Assembly (NCBI GenBank): GCA_002498365.1
Contig: DAHB01000005.1
Span: forward strand, 419,308 to 461,174
Source: Methanomassiliicoccaceae archaeon UBA421
Lineage (GTDB): Archaea > Thermoplasmatota > Thermoplasmata > Methanomassiliicoccales > Methanomethylophilaceae
Direction of reading: 5' to 3'
Length of the DNA stretch: 41,867 bases
Numbering within the stretch: position 1 is the stretch's first letter; each line of letters starts with the position of its first letter. The translations under genes and the position numbers were made by a program. Under the pieces are notes generated by a model that searched no databases, had not been told where the DNA came from, and saw nothing but the letters and a program-made list of their open reading frames with translations. Shown here piece after piece: positions 34,013 through 41,465 of the stretch.

Positions 34013-34690
34013 TCACCTGGCCTCGGGCTCGGGCAGAAGAGGCAGGAACGCCTCCATCATACGCTGCGGGGACATGGACTGGACGACCGCCCTGCCGGGG
34101 CCTGTGAGGGTTGTGACAAAAGGCCCTTCCTTTCCCCTGAAGGTGCTCTTCAGGTCCTTGTCCACCTCGATCCTGTATTTTACGGAGGCCTCCCATGCGA
34201 CCGCCCTGTCGGTCGCGACCGTCAGCTCTTCGCCCTTCTGCAGCGCGAACACGTTGTAATCGCCCAGCGAGAACAGGAAAAGCATACCTCTGCCGCTGAA
34301 CTTCGCAAGCACGAGGCCCTCCTCGCCGAAAGAGCTGCCCAGCTTCTTCTGGTACTCCTGCTCGATCCTGACCGTCGGCTGGGACGCTACGAACGCGTCC
34401 TTCTGGGCCACCCAGCCCATGCCCTCCACGTTTATGTCCATCATCTTCCCGGGAAGGCGGCCTCCGAGCCCGATGGTCCCGACCCCCCTCTTCACCCCGT
34501 AGCTAACCGTATCCAGGGGAGATCCGCCGATGGCCTTCTTCAGGCCGCCCAGGACGCCTCCGCCGCTTTTTCCCACCTCGAGATCGCCGCGGGAGTACGC
34601 CACGGAACCGGGAGCGACCTCGAGCGACTCGCCCTCGCTCATGATGATGTTGGCGAACTGCAGGTTGTCGCCGCTGAATTCGTATCTCAT
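34013..34690 (-). CDS. AIM24/TIGR00266-family protein, first copy
   Basis: The 225-residue protein begins MRYEFSGDNLQFANI and contains YGVKRGVGTIGLGGRLPG, GSSFGEEGLVLAKFSG and EGPFVTTLTGPGRAVVQSM, the beta-rich AIM24 pattern. Bacterial, archaeal and mitochondrial members have no firmly known molecular function. ATG 34690 is chosen over the earlier in-frame ATG at 34744, which lies beyond the promoter. A second copy lies 2 kb away. It shares an A/T-rich divergent promoter region with bud32. Confidence 0.85.
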   Translation of the reverse strand: MRYEFSGDNLQFANIIMSEGESLEVAPGSVAYSRGDLEVGKSGGGVLGGLKKAIGGSPLDTVSYGVKRGVGTIGLGGRLPGKMMDINVEGMGWVAQKDAFVASQPTVRIEQEYQKKLGSSFGEEGLVLAKFSGRGMLFLFSLGDYNVFALQKGEELTVATDRAVAWEASVKYRIEVDKDLKSTFRGKEGPFVTTLTGPGRAVVQSMSPQRMMEAFLPLLPEPEAR

Positions 34691-34710
34691 TTTCCCCGGT
34701 TGAAATCGGG

Positions 34711-34730
34711 ATTCGATATTAATTATATAC
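34711..34730. promoter_or_regulatory. Divergent A/T-rich promoter for AIM24 and bud32
   Basis: The stretch around ATTAATTATATAC lies about 30 bases from each of the two divergent ATGs (34690 and 34753) and can supply a TATA box on either strand. Confidence 0.5.
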
Positions 34731-34752
34731 GCAATGGCGGACATCGGATACC

Positions 34753-35370
34753 ATGGACGCCCCGATCGCGGTGGGTGCTGAGGCCGTGGTGACGGTATCC
34801 GAATTTCTCGGCAGGAAGGCGGCGGTCAAGACCAGGGTCCCCAAGAGATACAGGCACGGGGAACTGGACCGCCGCATACGGGCCGCGAGGACCAGGAACG
34901 AGGTGAGGGTCATGCAGGGCGCAAGGTCCGATACTGTCAGGACCCCCGTCGTGTACGACGTGGAGATGTCCGGATGCAGCATAACCATGGAGTTCATAGA
35001 GGGCGTCAGGGTGAAGGACCTGCTGGACGCCGACCCCTCGTCCTCGAAGGAGGTGTGCCCCCTGATAGGGGAGGCCCTTGCGGACATGCACAACAGAGGC
35101 ATCGCCCATGGGGACTTCACCACCTCTAATATGATCCTCATGCCGGACGGCAGGCTGTGCATCATCGACTTCTCCCTTGGAAGCATCAACGTAGGGACGG
35201 AGGAGATGGGAGTGGACATACGCCTTCTGCAGAGGGCTTTCTCTTCGGCGCATTCCGCGGTCGAAGGGGGCTTCGAAGCAGTGATGGGCTCGTACGTCGA
35301 GAAGAAAACCGACGCCGGAACGGTGCTCGGGAAGGTCGAAGAGATAAAGAACAGGGCGCGCTACACATGA
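34753..35370 (+). CDS. bud32: KEOPS protein kinase/ATPase Bud32
   Basis: The 205-residue mini-kinase has the lysine in RKAAVKTRVPKRYRH, an AARTRNEVRVM helix, catalytic loop HGDFTTSNMIL and DFSLGS metal site. Bud32 works with Kae1, Cgi121 and Pcc1 in making N6-threonylcarbamoyladenosine on tRNA. In many archaea it is fused to Kae1; here it is separate. The XTP pyrophosphatase gene overlaps its stop by four bases (ATGA), an arrangement suggesting co-translation. Confidence 0.93.
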   Translation: MDAPIAVGAEAVVTVSEFLGRKAAVKTRVPKRYRHGELDRRIRAARTRNEVRVMQGARSDTVRTPVVYDVEMSGCSITMEFIEGVRVKDLLDADPSSSKEVCPLIGEALADMHNRGIAHGDFTTSNMILMPDGRLCIIDFSLGSINVGTEEMGVDIRLLQRAFSSAHSAVEGGFEAVMGSYVEKKTDAGTVLGKVEEIKNRARYT

Positions 35371-35924
35371 AACTGAAGGTCATCACTTCCAATCCGGGAA
35401 AGGTCGCGGAATATCAGAACGAATTCGGACATCTGGGTATCGAGATGGTGCACTGCCCTTTCCCGTACGACGAGGTCCAGACCTCGGACCTGGGGGAGGT
35501 GGTGGCTAAAGGCATGGAGGCCATCCGCTCCAAAGGGATGTCGGACTTCATCATAGACGACACCGGGCTGTTCATAGATTCCCTGAAGGGCTTTCCCGGG
35601 GTGTGGTCCGCTTACGTGCAGAAGACCATAGGCAACTCCGGGATACTGAGGCTGATGGAGGGGAAGGAGGACCGCGGTGCTGAGTTCAGGACATGCATAG
35701 GATGCGACATCGGAGGAGAGACGATCGTCGTCACGGGCGTGTGCAGGGGGACGATTACGACGGAGGAGCGCGGGACCGACGGGTTCGGGTACGACCCGAT
35801 ATTCACCCATGACGGCAGGCGCACGTTCTCCGAACTGCCGCTGGACGAGAAGAACGCCGTATCGCACCGCGGTAACGCGGCAAGGCTGCTTGCAGAAGAG
35901 ATAAAGAAACGCCGGCCCGCCTGA
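35367..35924 (+). CDS. rdgB: XTP/dITP pyrophosphatase (HAM1 family)
   Basis: The 185-residue protein has the family motifs VITSNPGKVAEYQ at the N terminus, IIDDTGLFIDSLKGFPGVWSAY, GFGYDPIF and a C-terminal AVSHRGNAARLL. It hydrolyses non-canonical purine triphosphates, keeping ITP and XTP out of nucleic acids. It starts in the bud32 stop. Confidence 0.95.
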   Translation: MKLKVITSNPGKVAEYQNEFGHLGIEMVHCPFPYDEVQTSDLGEVVAKGMEAIRSKGMSDFIIDDTGLFIDSLKGFPGVWSAYVQKTIGNSGILRLMEGKEDRGAEFRTCIGCDIGGETIVVTGVCRGTITTEERGTDGFGYDPIFTHDGRRTFSELPLDEKNAVSHRGNAARLLAEEIKKRRPA

Positions 35925-35930
35925 GGCGGG
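35916..35930. terminator. Hairpin with the pyrophosphatase stop codon in its loop
   Basis: CCCGCC and GGCGGG form a six-pair stem around TGA, which is the stop codon itself. It lies between two convergent genes and may end transcription or protect the 3' end. Confidence 0.4.
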
Positions 35931-35949
35931 ACGGCCCTTGCGAAAAAGT

Positions 35950-36276
35950 TTATTCGTCCTTCTCGTCGTCCTCGGAGGACTTCTCCTTCACGGACTTGAC
36001 CCCTTTGAGGTCGTAGGAGACGTCTTTCTGGTAGGACTCTCCCTTGTACGCGTACATAGGGACGGCGATGATGAGCATCACGACGTAGACTATCACGATG
36101 ACGGCCACCGCCGCGCCCAGGACCACGAGCCCGATCCTGAGCAGGGATTCGAGCACGCCGGGGAACGTCAGAGCGTAGACCGCCAGCCCGATGAGCGCCG
36201 CCACGGCCACCACGAGCACCAGCAGCATCAGGGCCGACGGGCCGGTCTTCCTCCTCTCTGTGTTTGTTGCATCCAT
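35950..36276 (-). CDS. Small two-helix membrane protein
   Basis: The 108-residue protein has two long hydrophobic segments (about 15-39, ALMLLVLVVAVAALIGLAV, and about 49-74) and a charged C-terminal tail rich in K, E and D (KEKSSEDDEKDE). I do not recognise a family. It follows the second AIM24 gene by ten bases on the same strand, so the two are likely one operon and may act together at the membrane. ATG 36276 is chosen; a TTG nine bases upstream is also open. Confidence 0.7.
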   Translation of the reverse strand: MDATNTERRKTGPSALMLLVLVVAVAALIGLAVYALTFPGVLESLLRIGLVVLGAAVAVIVIVYVVMLIIAVPMYAYKGESYQKDVSYDLKGVKSVKEKSSEDDEKDE

Positions 36277-36286
36277 ATGGACCAAT

Positions 36287-36967
36287 TCATCCTTTGTTGG
36301 GGAGGAACGGTGCGATCGACATGGCCAGCTCCCCGACGGTCATGGACTGTATGATTATCTTTCCCGGCCCGGTCAGGGTGGTGACGAACAGCCCCTCCCC
36401 TCCGAACAGGACGTTCTTGACCCCGCCGACCGCGGATATGTCGTATTTGACCGACTCCTCCCATCCGACGGCGTTGGCGGTGGAGACCTTGTACATCTCC
36501 CCCGGCTTCAGGTCCACCACGTTGAAGTCTCCGCAGGCCGACGCCCAGGCGACACCGTTGCCGCTGATCCTCTGGAGTATCAGCCCCTCCCCTCCGAAGA
36601 AGATGCTTCCCAGCTTCTTCTGGAAGGCGATGTCTATATCGACGCTGGGCTGGGACGCGAGGTATGCGGACCTCTGGAGGATCCAGTTCCTCCCGGGCAC
36701 GACCTTGAGGTCGATGATCTTCCCCGGGACGTTGCCGCCGAGGCCCACCACTCCGGTGCCGCCTTCGGTGGTGAAGGTCACGAGGAAGAGCGAAGCGCCC
36801 GAGACGGACCTCTTGAGCCCCTTCCAGAGCCCCCCGTCCATGCTGGTGTTCATGCGGGTGTTCCCGCTCATGTATTTCATATTCCCGGGCGTGGCCCGGA
36901 TGGCTTCTCCCGGTTGCAGCTCGATGTTGGCGAACTGCAGATTGTCTCCAGTGATCGTATATTTCAG
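36287..36967 (-). CDS. AIM24/TIGR00266-family protein, second copy, probable CTG start
   Basis: The 226-residue protein is a paralogue of the one at 34013-34690: it shares GVVGLGGNVPGKIIDL, GSIFFGGEGLILQRISG and EGLFVTTLTGPGKIIIQSM. The N terminus by homology is xKYTITGDNLQFANIEL, aligning with MRYEFSGDNLQFANI of the first copy, and the codon at the methionine position is CTG at 36967. An in-frame TAA lies eight codons upstream, and no ATG, GTG or TTG lies between it and the conserved region; the first in-frame ATG (36880) would remove 29 conserved residues. GGGGGT stands shortly before the CTG. A TATA box 29 bases upstream suggests a nearly leaderless message. Confidence 0.85.
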   Translation of the reverse strand: MKYTITGDNLQFANIELQPGEAIRATPGNMKYMSGNTRMNTSMDGGLWKGLKRSVSGASLFLVTFTTEGGTGVVGLGGNVPGKIIDLKVVPGRNWILQRSAYLASQPSVDIDIAFQKKLGSIFFGGEGLILQRISGNGVAWASACGDFNVVDLKPGEMYKVSTANAVGWEESVKYDISAVGGVKNVLFGGEGLFVTTLTGPGKIIIQSMTVGELAMSIAPFLPNKG

Positions 36968-36992
36968 AGTTTGACCCCCGTCCCGCCATTAA

Positions 36993-37000
36993 CATATATG
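36993..37000 (-). promoter_or_regulatory. TATA box for the second AIM24 gene
   Basis: CATATATG on the minus strand is centred about 29 bases before the CTG at 36967. Confidence 0.5.
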
Positions 37001-37052
37001 AATAAAAAGTCGACGCATGGACCCGCGGCGCATATCCAGGACAGGCGATATG

Positions 37053-37060
37053 ATTATTAA
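37053..37060 (+). promoter_or_regulatory. TATA box for tRNA-Pro
   Basis: ATTATTAA lies about 25 bases before the tRNA. Confidence 0.5.
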
Positions 37061-37081
37061 CGGAACGGCAATCTCAGCACA

Positions 37082-37154
37082 GGGACTGTGGGCTAGCCTG
37101 GTATACTTGTGGCTTTGGGAGCCATTGACCCCGGTTCAAATCCGGGCAGTCCCA
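37082..37154 (+). tRNA. tRNA-Pro (anticodon TGG)
   Basis: GGGACTG pairs with CAGTCCC. The anticodon arm GTGGC-TTTGGGA-GCCAT gives anticodon TGG for proline. The T arm is CCCGG-TTCAAAT-CCGGG. Discriminator A at 37154 is followed by CTC, so CCA is not encoded, unlike the other two tRNAs here. Confidence 0.93.
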
Positions 37155-37226
37155 CTCATCATTTCCGAGCGCCAGATACCGTCTTTGCGGTCCCCGGGAC
37201 CGGCCGTCCCGGCCTCCCTGCGATAG

Positions 37227-37234
37227 TTTTATAG
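37227..37234 (+). promoter_or_regulatory. TATA box for the small cysteine-containing protein gene
   Basis: TTTTATAG lies about 28 bases before the ATG at 37259, which fits a leaderless message. Confidence 0.5.
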
Positions 37235-37258
37235 ACATAGTAAACAGTGTGAACTTTT

Positions 37259-37576
37259 ATGACCGAATGCAACATCGAAGTTCAGCCCGGCGTGTGCAAG
37301 CTGAGGACTAGGATAAAAGCCGTCACCAATGACGAGTGGAAGGTCGTCTTCGAAGTGGAGAGCGACTGTCCCAGCGTTAGGAAGATGGCGTCCTCCCTCG
37401 GCCCCCTCGACCCCATGCGGAACGTGGGCGTGAAGCTGTCGGAATCCGACATATACAGGAAGGCCGACGAGAGCATAGCCCACACCGCGTGCCCGGTGCC
37501 CTGCGCTTTCCTGAAGGCCATAGAAGCGGCCTCGGACATGGGCCTCAAACGCGACGTGACGATCGAGATAAAGTGA
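37259..37576 (+). CDS. Small five-cysteine protein, DUF6951-like
   Basis: The 105-residue protein has cysteines at 4, 13, 37, 78 and 82. The parts GVCKLRTRIKAV, VESDCPSVRKMA and HTACPVPCAFLKAIEAASDMGLKRDV match the pattern of a conserved small family in anaerobes that I believe is DUF6951; function is unknown. The cysteine spacing suggests metal or Fe-S binding, which is inference. No signal or membrane segment is seen. It is followed after one base by a second cysteine-containing gene. Confidence 0.75.
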   Translation: MTECNIEVQPGVCKLRTRIKAVTNDEWKVVFEVESDCPSVRKMASSLGPLDPMRNVGVKLSESDIYRKADESIAHTACPVPCAFLKAIEAASDMGLKRDVTIEIK

Positions 37577-37577
37577 A

Positions 37578-37949
37578 ATGCCAGGACTATGCAGGTGCGC
37601 CCTGACGTCCGAGAGGATGTCAGCTTTCGTGCGGGGCCCCGACGGCTCGATGCTGTCGGGAAGGAGGCGTTTGGACAGGAACGCCCTCATGGAGGACATA
37701 GCGGACGTCGCGGAACGCACATTTCCCCATTCGAAGGTCATAAGGATAAGGGAGGCGCCCCCGGAGGGGTTGCCCGCGTTCTTGGAACACGAGATGTCGG
37801 GGGACGACTGCATAATCATCTACTCGGTCATGGACCACCCTCACTGGGAGGAAGAAATCGGTTCTGCGGCCAAAGGCATCACGAGGGTTTTCTGCGGCCA
37901 GGACCTCTGCCACCAGGTCCCGGCGTGCTTCAAGAAGATCTTCGAGTGA
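37578..37949 (+). CDS. Uncharacterised 123-residue cysteine-containing protein
   Basis: I do not recognise the family. The N terminus has CRC at 5-7, the middle is charged, and the second half (SGDDCIIIYSVMDHPHWEEEI, then FCGQDLCHQVPACFKKIFE) has four further cysteines in a pattern that could bind metal. The ATG lies one base after the previous stop, so it is probably co-translated with the five-cysteine protein. ATG 37617 (MSAFVRG) is a possible shorter start that would drop the CRC element. Confidence 0.6.
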   Translation: MPGLCRCALTSERMSAFVRGPDGSMLSGRRRLDRNALMEDIADVAERTFPHSKVIRIREAPPEGLPAFLEHEMSGDDCIIIYSVMDHPHWEEEIGSAAKGITRVFCGQDLCHQVPACFKKIFE

Positions 37950-38030
37950 TCGCGCGAACCCATGAAGGGCGGTACCCGCCTCCTCATATGCGAAGTTCCC
38001 GCCCCCGCGGAGGCCCAAGCGACCGACGGA

Positions 38031-38151
38031 CCGGAAGGCCGCGGACATAAATGAAAACCTACCAGAGGATCATGGGGAGTTCTTCGTTTCCACATCAATG
38101 TCCAGTAGATCAATGGGCGACGTGTAAAGGACGGTCCGGAAGGCCGCGGAC
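38031..38151 (+). repeat. Pair of 16-base direct repeats
   Basis: CCGGAAGGCCGCGGAC occurs at 38031-38046 and again at 38136-38151, 105 bases apart and without mismatch. The first copy lies just before, the second inside, the small open frame 38051-38269. Confidence 0.7.
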
Positions 38152-38269
38152 CGCGGTCTGGGAGACTCCGGAGGGAACGAGCACGACCGTATGGATCGCA
38201 GGAGCCCTGATAATGACAATCATCATTGTCGTGGTCGCCGTCCTATACGGAAAAAGGGCGAACTTCTAA
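38051..38269 (+). CDS. Possible small tail-anchored membrane protein
   Basis: The 72-residue frame ends in a clear membrane segment (about 47-67, WIAGALIMTIIIVVVAVLYG) followed by KRANF. The first 45 residues are polar and contain two cysteines but no recognised domain. There is no convincing TATA box or ribosome-binding site, and a duplicated 16-base repeat falls within it. It may be a real short gene or the 3' remnant of a larger one. Confidence 0.4.
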   Translation: MKTYQRIMGSSSFPHQCPVDQWATCKGRSGRPRTAVWETPEGTSTTVWIAGALIMTIIIVVVAVLYGKRANF

Positions 38270-38616
38270 AATTTATCAACGGGGCCCGCGGGATAGGACC
38301 CCGCTTTATGGCATATTCGAGAACAGCGTGAACAAATATTTCAGCGCGCCCCGATATCGGGTCGCGTTTGCGGTGCGTTAAGACATCGTCGATATGCAAC
38401 GGGCACCATAAGGCATCTTCCGACCAGATTTTCGCGGAACAGGTGGCGAGAGGATTCGAAGCGAGATGAAAGGACACGCGAAAAGACGGAACGTCGGCGG
38501 ACGTGCCGACGACGTCACGGCACAGTCCGTGCCCGGGTCACAGATGAGCAGAGACATCGCGAATAACAAGTACAGTAGCAAAAACGATGAAAGGCATTTA
38601 GATTTTCAAAGACCCC
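38270..38616. other. Interval without a supported gene
   Basis: Short minus-strand frames here do not look like proteins. I see no tRNA, repeat array or strong hairpin. It marks the change from the dense core region into the accessory end of the window. Confidence 0.5.
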
Positions 38617-38619
38617 TGA

Positions 38620-38866
38620 AAACGAGGCGATGTCAGGATTAGGCGGACCCCAGGGCCCGATGAAATCGGGACATACGGCCAGTCTTTTTTCATAAGCAAA
38701 ATCGGTGCAATAACGGCGGGCGATCGGTTCGAGGTTCTAAACAAGATAAGCTTGGAAGACCCCTATGTTTGGGCGATCGGGAGTAATGACCGATGCCATC
38801 TTGTCCCCTCATCCCACTACTGATTGCGCCGTGACCTTCGAGCCCGTATCGTCGGGCGATTTATAG
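38620..38866 (+). pseudogene. Decayed left copy of the two-gene unit also found at the right edge
   Basis: One frame (38620-38823) encodes PDEIGTYGQSFFISKIGAIT and then GDRFEVLNKISLEDPYVWAIG, closely like the product ending at 41820 (ISKIDATTMGDQFEILN, DPDIWVIGRED). The stop codon between the two genes in the right copy (TGA) has become CGA here, so the frame runs on to a later TGA. The second gene begins MPSCPL at 38793 like its partner at 41820, but a one-base deletion puts it out of frame; the lost frame resumes as DCAVTFEPVSSGDL and ends at TAG 38864-38866. No start codon is seen for the first gene. This is most simply a relic. Confidence 0.65.
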
Positions 38867-38929
38867 GGTGCCAGTCGCTCGCTCGGTGCGATAGTGCAAT
38901 TCAGCACATCAGGTATCGTGACGGGAGGA

Positions 38930-40381
38930 TCAGGTCAGAGTTCGATCATTGAACGTCTTTTCCTTATCATCTTTCACGAAAACAGATAGCACAGAAACCA
39001 ATATTCCGATCGATAGGACGATTGCCACCACCGGTACGAATCCGTCGATGAACGCGGACTCCGTTATATCCTGGACCCCTATCCCGGAAGTGGATGACAT
39101 TATCGCGAAAACGACCGCGATCAATGCCGTTCCCACCGTACCTCCGATGTAATACGCTTCGTTCATAAGCGAAGATGCCATGTCGCGTTCTTTTCTGGAA
39201 TGTTCTATCAGATTCGAGGCCATCGGACCACCCATGAACGCCCAGCCTAGACCTTTCAATACCATCGAGACGACCATCATGGGTATCGTCATGTCTCTTG
39301 CGAACAATATCAGCAATGACATCGAACCTGCAAGGAAGAGACCGGACACGACACAGAACATCCTCCTGCCTGAACTGTTGGACCAACGTGCCACGGGGAT
39401 ACTGAAAATCGCGGTGGTTATAGCAGACGTCATCACAAGTATACCGATCTCCGATGATTGCAGGCCCATGCATACCGTACAGTAGAACGGTGTGATGTAC
39501 AGTATTCCCATGTAGGCCATATTCATGAGTATCATCGAGAGGAAGATAATCATGAATCCGTTGTATGCGAACATCGACAGATTCAGAAGAGGCTTCTCCG
39601 ACCGCCTCTCGATATGAATGAATGCCATCATGGCGATTATTGACACGGAGAACGATGCGGATGAGACTATCGCATCCGGTGTTACCAGGGATTCGATGCA
39701 GAACGTCCCTGAGGCGATGGCGATGCACAACGATACTGCTCCGGGCCAATCAACATCGGGCTTCGAACTGACGTTCTCCTTCGGTACAGACATCACGATC
39801 CCCAGCACTCCAACGGCCCCCGGGATCAAATTAATGAAAAATATCCAATGCCACGTCGTCATATCCAGAATGAAACCGCCGACAGCAGGGCCGAGTGCGA
39901 ATCCCAATGCCGTACCTGCAGTGATTATCCCCAGGCCAGTTCCCAATCTGCTGATCGAAAGATATCTGGTGCAGCATATCGGGCCTGCGGCCGAGATCAT
40001 GGCCGCCCCTAGACCTTGGACGACACGCGCGGTGACAAGCATTATGAAAGATGAGGAAAGGCCGCAGACAAGAGAGGACACGGTGAATATCGTCAATCCG
40101 ATCGTCATGATTCGCCTGACGCTGACCGTGGACGCCATCTTCGCAAACGGAACCAACGTACTTGCCAGCACGAGCATGTAGGTTATCGATACCCACGACA
40201 CCATCGTGGTGTCCGCGGACATATCCGTTGCGATATCGGGCAACGCTATGTTCACTATGCTGCCGTCCAATCCGTCGATGAACGCGGATATGAATACGAC
40301 CGCCAACAACAGTGATATGTTCACTTTCCTGTTCGGTATCCCTACGGGCGCCGTCATGACTGCAGAGCTTCCCAGAGTCAC
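38930..40381 (-). CDS. MFS transporter, DHA2 (14-helix) family
   Basis: The 483-residue protein has about 14 membrane segments. The N-terminal FIDGLDGSIVNIALPDIA is the DHA2 motif D1, ITAGTALGFALGPAVGGFI is motif C of proton-antiporters, and GLGAAMISAA lies in the fourth helix region. Such proteins mostly export drugs or small organic molecules; direction and substrate are not shown here. The GTG at 40381 overlaps the stop of the methyltransferase gene (GTGA), so both are made together; ATG 40357 is an alternative start. Codon and base use look less G/C-rich than the core genes, which suggests later acquisition. Confidence 0.88.
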   Translation of the reverse strand: MTLGSSAVMTAPVGIPNRKVNISLLLAVVFISAFIDGLDGSIVNIALPDIATDMSADTTMVSWVSITYMLVLASTLVPFAKMASTVSVRRIMTIGLTIFTVSSLVCGLSSSFIMLVTARVVQGLGAAMISAAGPICCTRYLSISRLGTGLGIITAGTALGFALGPAVGGFILDMTTWHWIFFINLIPGAVGVLGIVMSVPKENVSSKPDVDWPGAVSLCIAIASGTFCIESLVTPDAIVSSASFSVSIIAMMAFIHIERRSEKPLLNLSMFAYNGFMIIFLSMILMNMAYMGILYITPFYCTVCMGLQSSEIGILVMTSAITTAIFSIPVARWSNSSGRRMFCVVSGLFLAGSMSLLILFARDMTIPMMVVSMVLKGLGWAFMGGPMASNLIEHSRKERDMASSLMNEAYYIGGTVGTALIAVVFAIMSSTSGIGVQDITESAFIDGFVPVVAIVLSIGILVSVLSVFVKDDKEKTFNDRTLT

Positions 40382-41379
40382 GATTCACGATATTTCGCGA
40401 ATGCCGACAGATTTCCGTCGGGGGTCAGCGGGGGCACGCCGCATTCGGGGGCGATGACCGCATAACCGAGTTCCGAGTAGCGTTTGGCGCATCCGATTAT
40501 CTCGGCAGGCCCTCCTTGGTATAGCGTCTCCACGGGGTTGAGGCCACCGACCAACCTCACTTTCGACCCTACCTGTCCGACGACGCCTTCCGGATCATAT
40601 GCAGTCTCAACAGACAATGCCGTCTCGCCCAAAGACGCCAAGTTCTCCAATACCGCAGATGTGTCTCCGCAGCAGTGAACAACGCTGTAAGACCTCATGC
40701 CGCCTATGGCGCCCTTGATGTGTTCTGTCACGAACATATCAAACATGTCCGGCGGGATGATGTCCGATTCACCCTCTGTGACGATGGTCACACAGTCCGA
40801 TACCTCGGACAATGCATTCGCATAGGCCGAAATATGAGGGGTAATGGCCGCAACCCATCTGTCAGCCCTATCAGGTTCCATCAACGCACCCATCAGGAAA
40901 TTCTCCATTCCGAGGATGTGACACACAACCGCCAGAGGATCGCACATACCAGCAATCGTGAAAATGTCTTCTTTTTTGGAACAGATCTCGGCCGCTTTCA
41001 GAACGGTCGCACATCTCCCTCCGGACACGAATTCGTCGACAGACATCAGGCCTTCGGGGACATCCATGATTTCCTCGGATCGGTAGGGCGAATTCACCAC
41101 CATCGGCGGGATTCCTCCCCCGCCCATGTTAATCTCGCATCCGAAACGCTCCGCCTCCACTGTGAGACAGTATGGTACTCGGGCCATCGCGAAACCGAAT
41201 TGTTTCGACATCTGCAATGCGAGCGTCGACATCTTCAAGGGATCGGTATTGGCATCAGGGAAGGTACAGCCGCAGGCACCCATCTGACTGACCGTGGCCG
41301 TCTGTGTGAAGACAGCAGGCGGTGCGTATCCATCGCAGGTTCCTTCGAGTGCTTTGATGATCTCTTCCTTTGTATTCAT
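40378..41379 (-). CDS. Methylcobamide:coenzyme M methyltransferase (MtaA/MtbA, UroD family)
   Basis: The 333-residue protein is of the uroporphyrinogen decarboxylase-like methyltransferase family. The zinc site is present: H235 and C237 in VVHCCGDTS, and C313 in APECGVPPLTP, matching His-X-Cys...Cys of MtaA and MtbA. LVGGLNPVETLYQGGPAEI is also typical. These enzymes move a methyl group from a corrinoid protein to coenzyme M for methanogenesis. No corrinoid protein or substrate-specific MtxB is next to it; instead an MFS transporter overlaps its end. The substrate (methanol, methylamine, methylthiol or other) cannot be told. A TATA-like run 25 bases before the ATG suggests a leaderless message. 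Confidence 0.88.
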   Translation of the reverse strand: MNTKEEIIKALEGTCDGYAPPAVFTQTATVSQMGACGCTFPDANTDPLKMSTLALQMSKQFGFAMARVPYCLTVEAERFGCEINMGGGGIPPMVVNSPYRSEEIMDVPEGLMSVDEFVSGGRCATVLKAAEICSKKEDIFTIAGMCDPLAVVCHILGMENFLMGALMEPDRADRWVAAITPHISAYANALSEVSDCVTIVTEGESDIIPPDMFDMFVTEHIKGAIGGMRSYSVVHCCGDTSAVLENLASLGETALSVETAYDPEGVVGQVGSKVRLVGGLNPVETLYQGGPAEIIGCAKRYSELGYAVIAPECGVPPLTPDGNLSAFAKYRES

Positions 41380-41400
41380 ATGGTCGGATTATCAACCGAG

Positions 41401-41410
41401 GTTTTATTTT
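41401..41410 (-). promoter_or_regulatory. TATA box for the methyltransferase-MFS operon
   Basis: On the minus strand AAAATAAAAC, inside a longer A run, is centred about 25 bases before the ATG at 41379. Confidence 0.5.
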
Positions 41411-41465
41411 TTTTACTCAGGGGATAATCTGCCGGTGAATGCGCCGGCACAGGGCCCCTCCTGCG

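Noticed and set aside
36228..36995. Overlapping long frame starting MAGRGSNSE on the same strand as AIM24
   Set aside because: Its product is arginine/glutamine-rich out-of-frame translation of the AIM24 gene; the AIM24 frame has clear homology.
38223..38581. Minus-strand short frames in the interval after the small membrane protein
   Set aside because: They have no start signals, no recognisable domains and a composition expected of non-coding sequence.
38840..38930. TAG at 38864 read as pyrrolysine in the left-copy frame
   Set aside because: The frame is already broken by a one-base deletion, and what follows TAG runs into the end of the MFS gene without resembling a protein.
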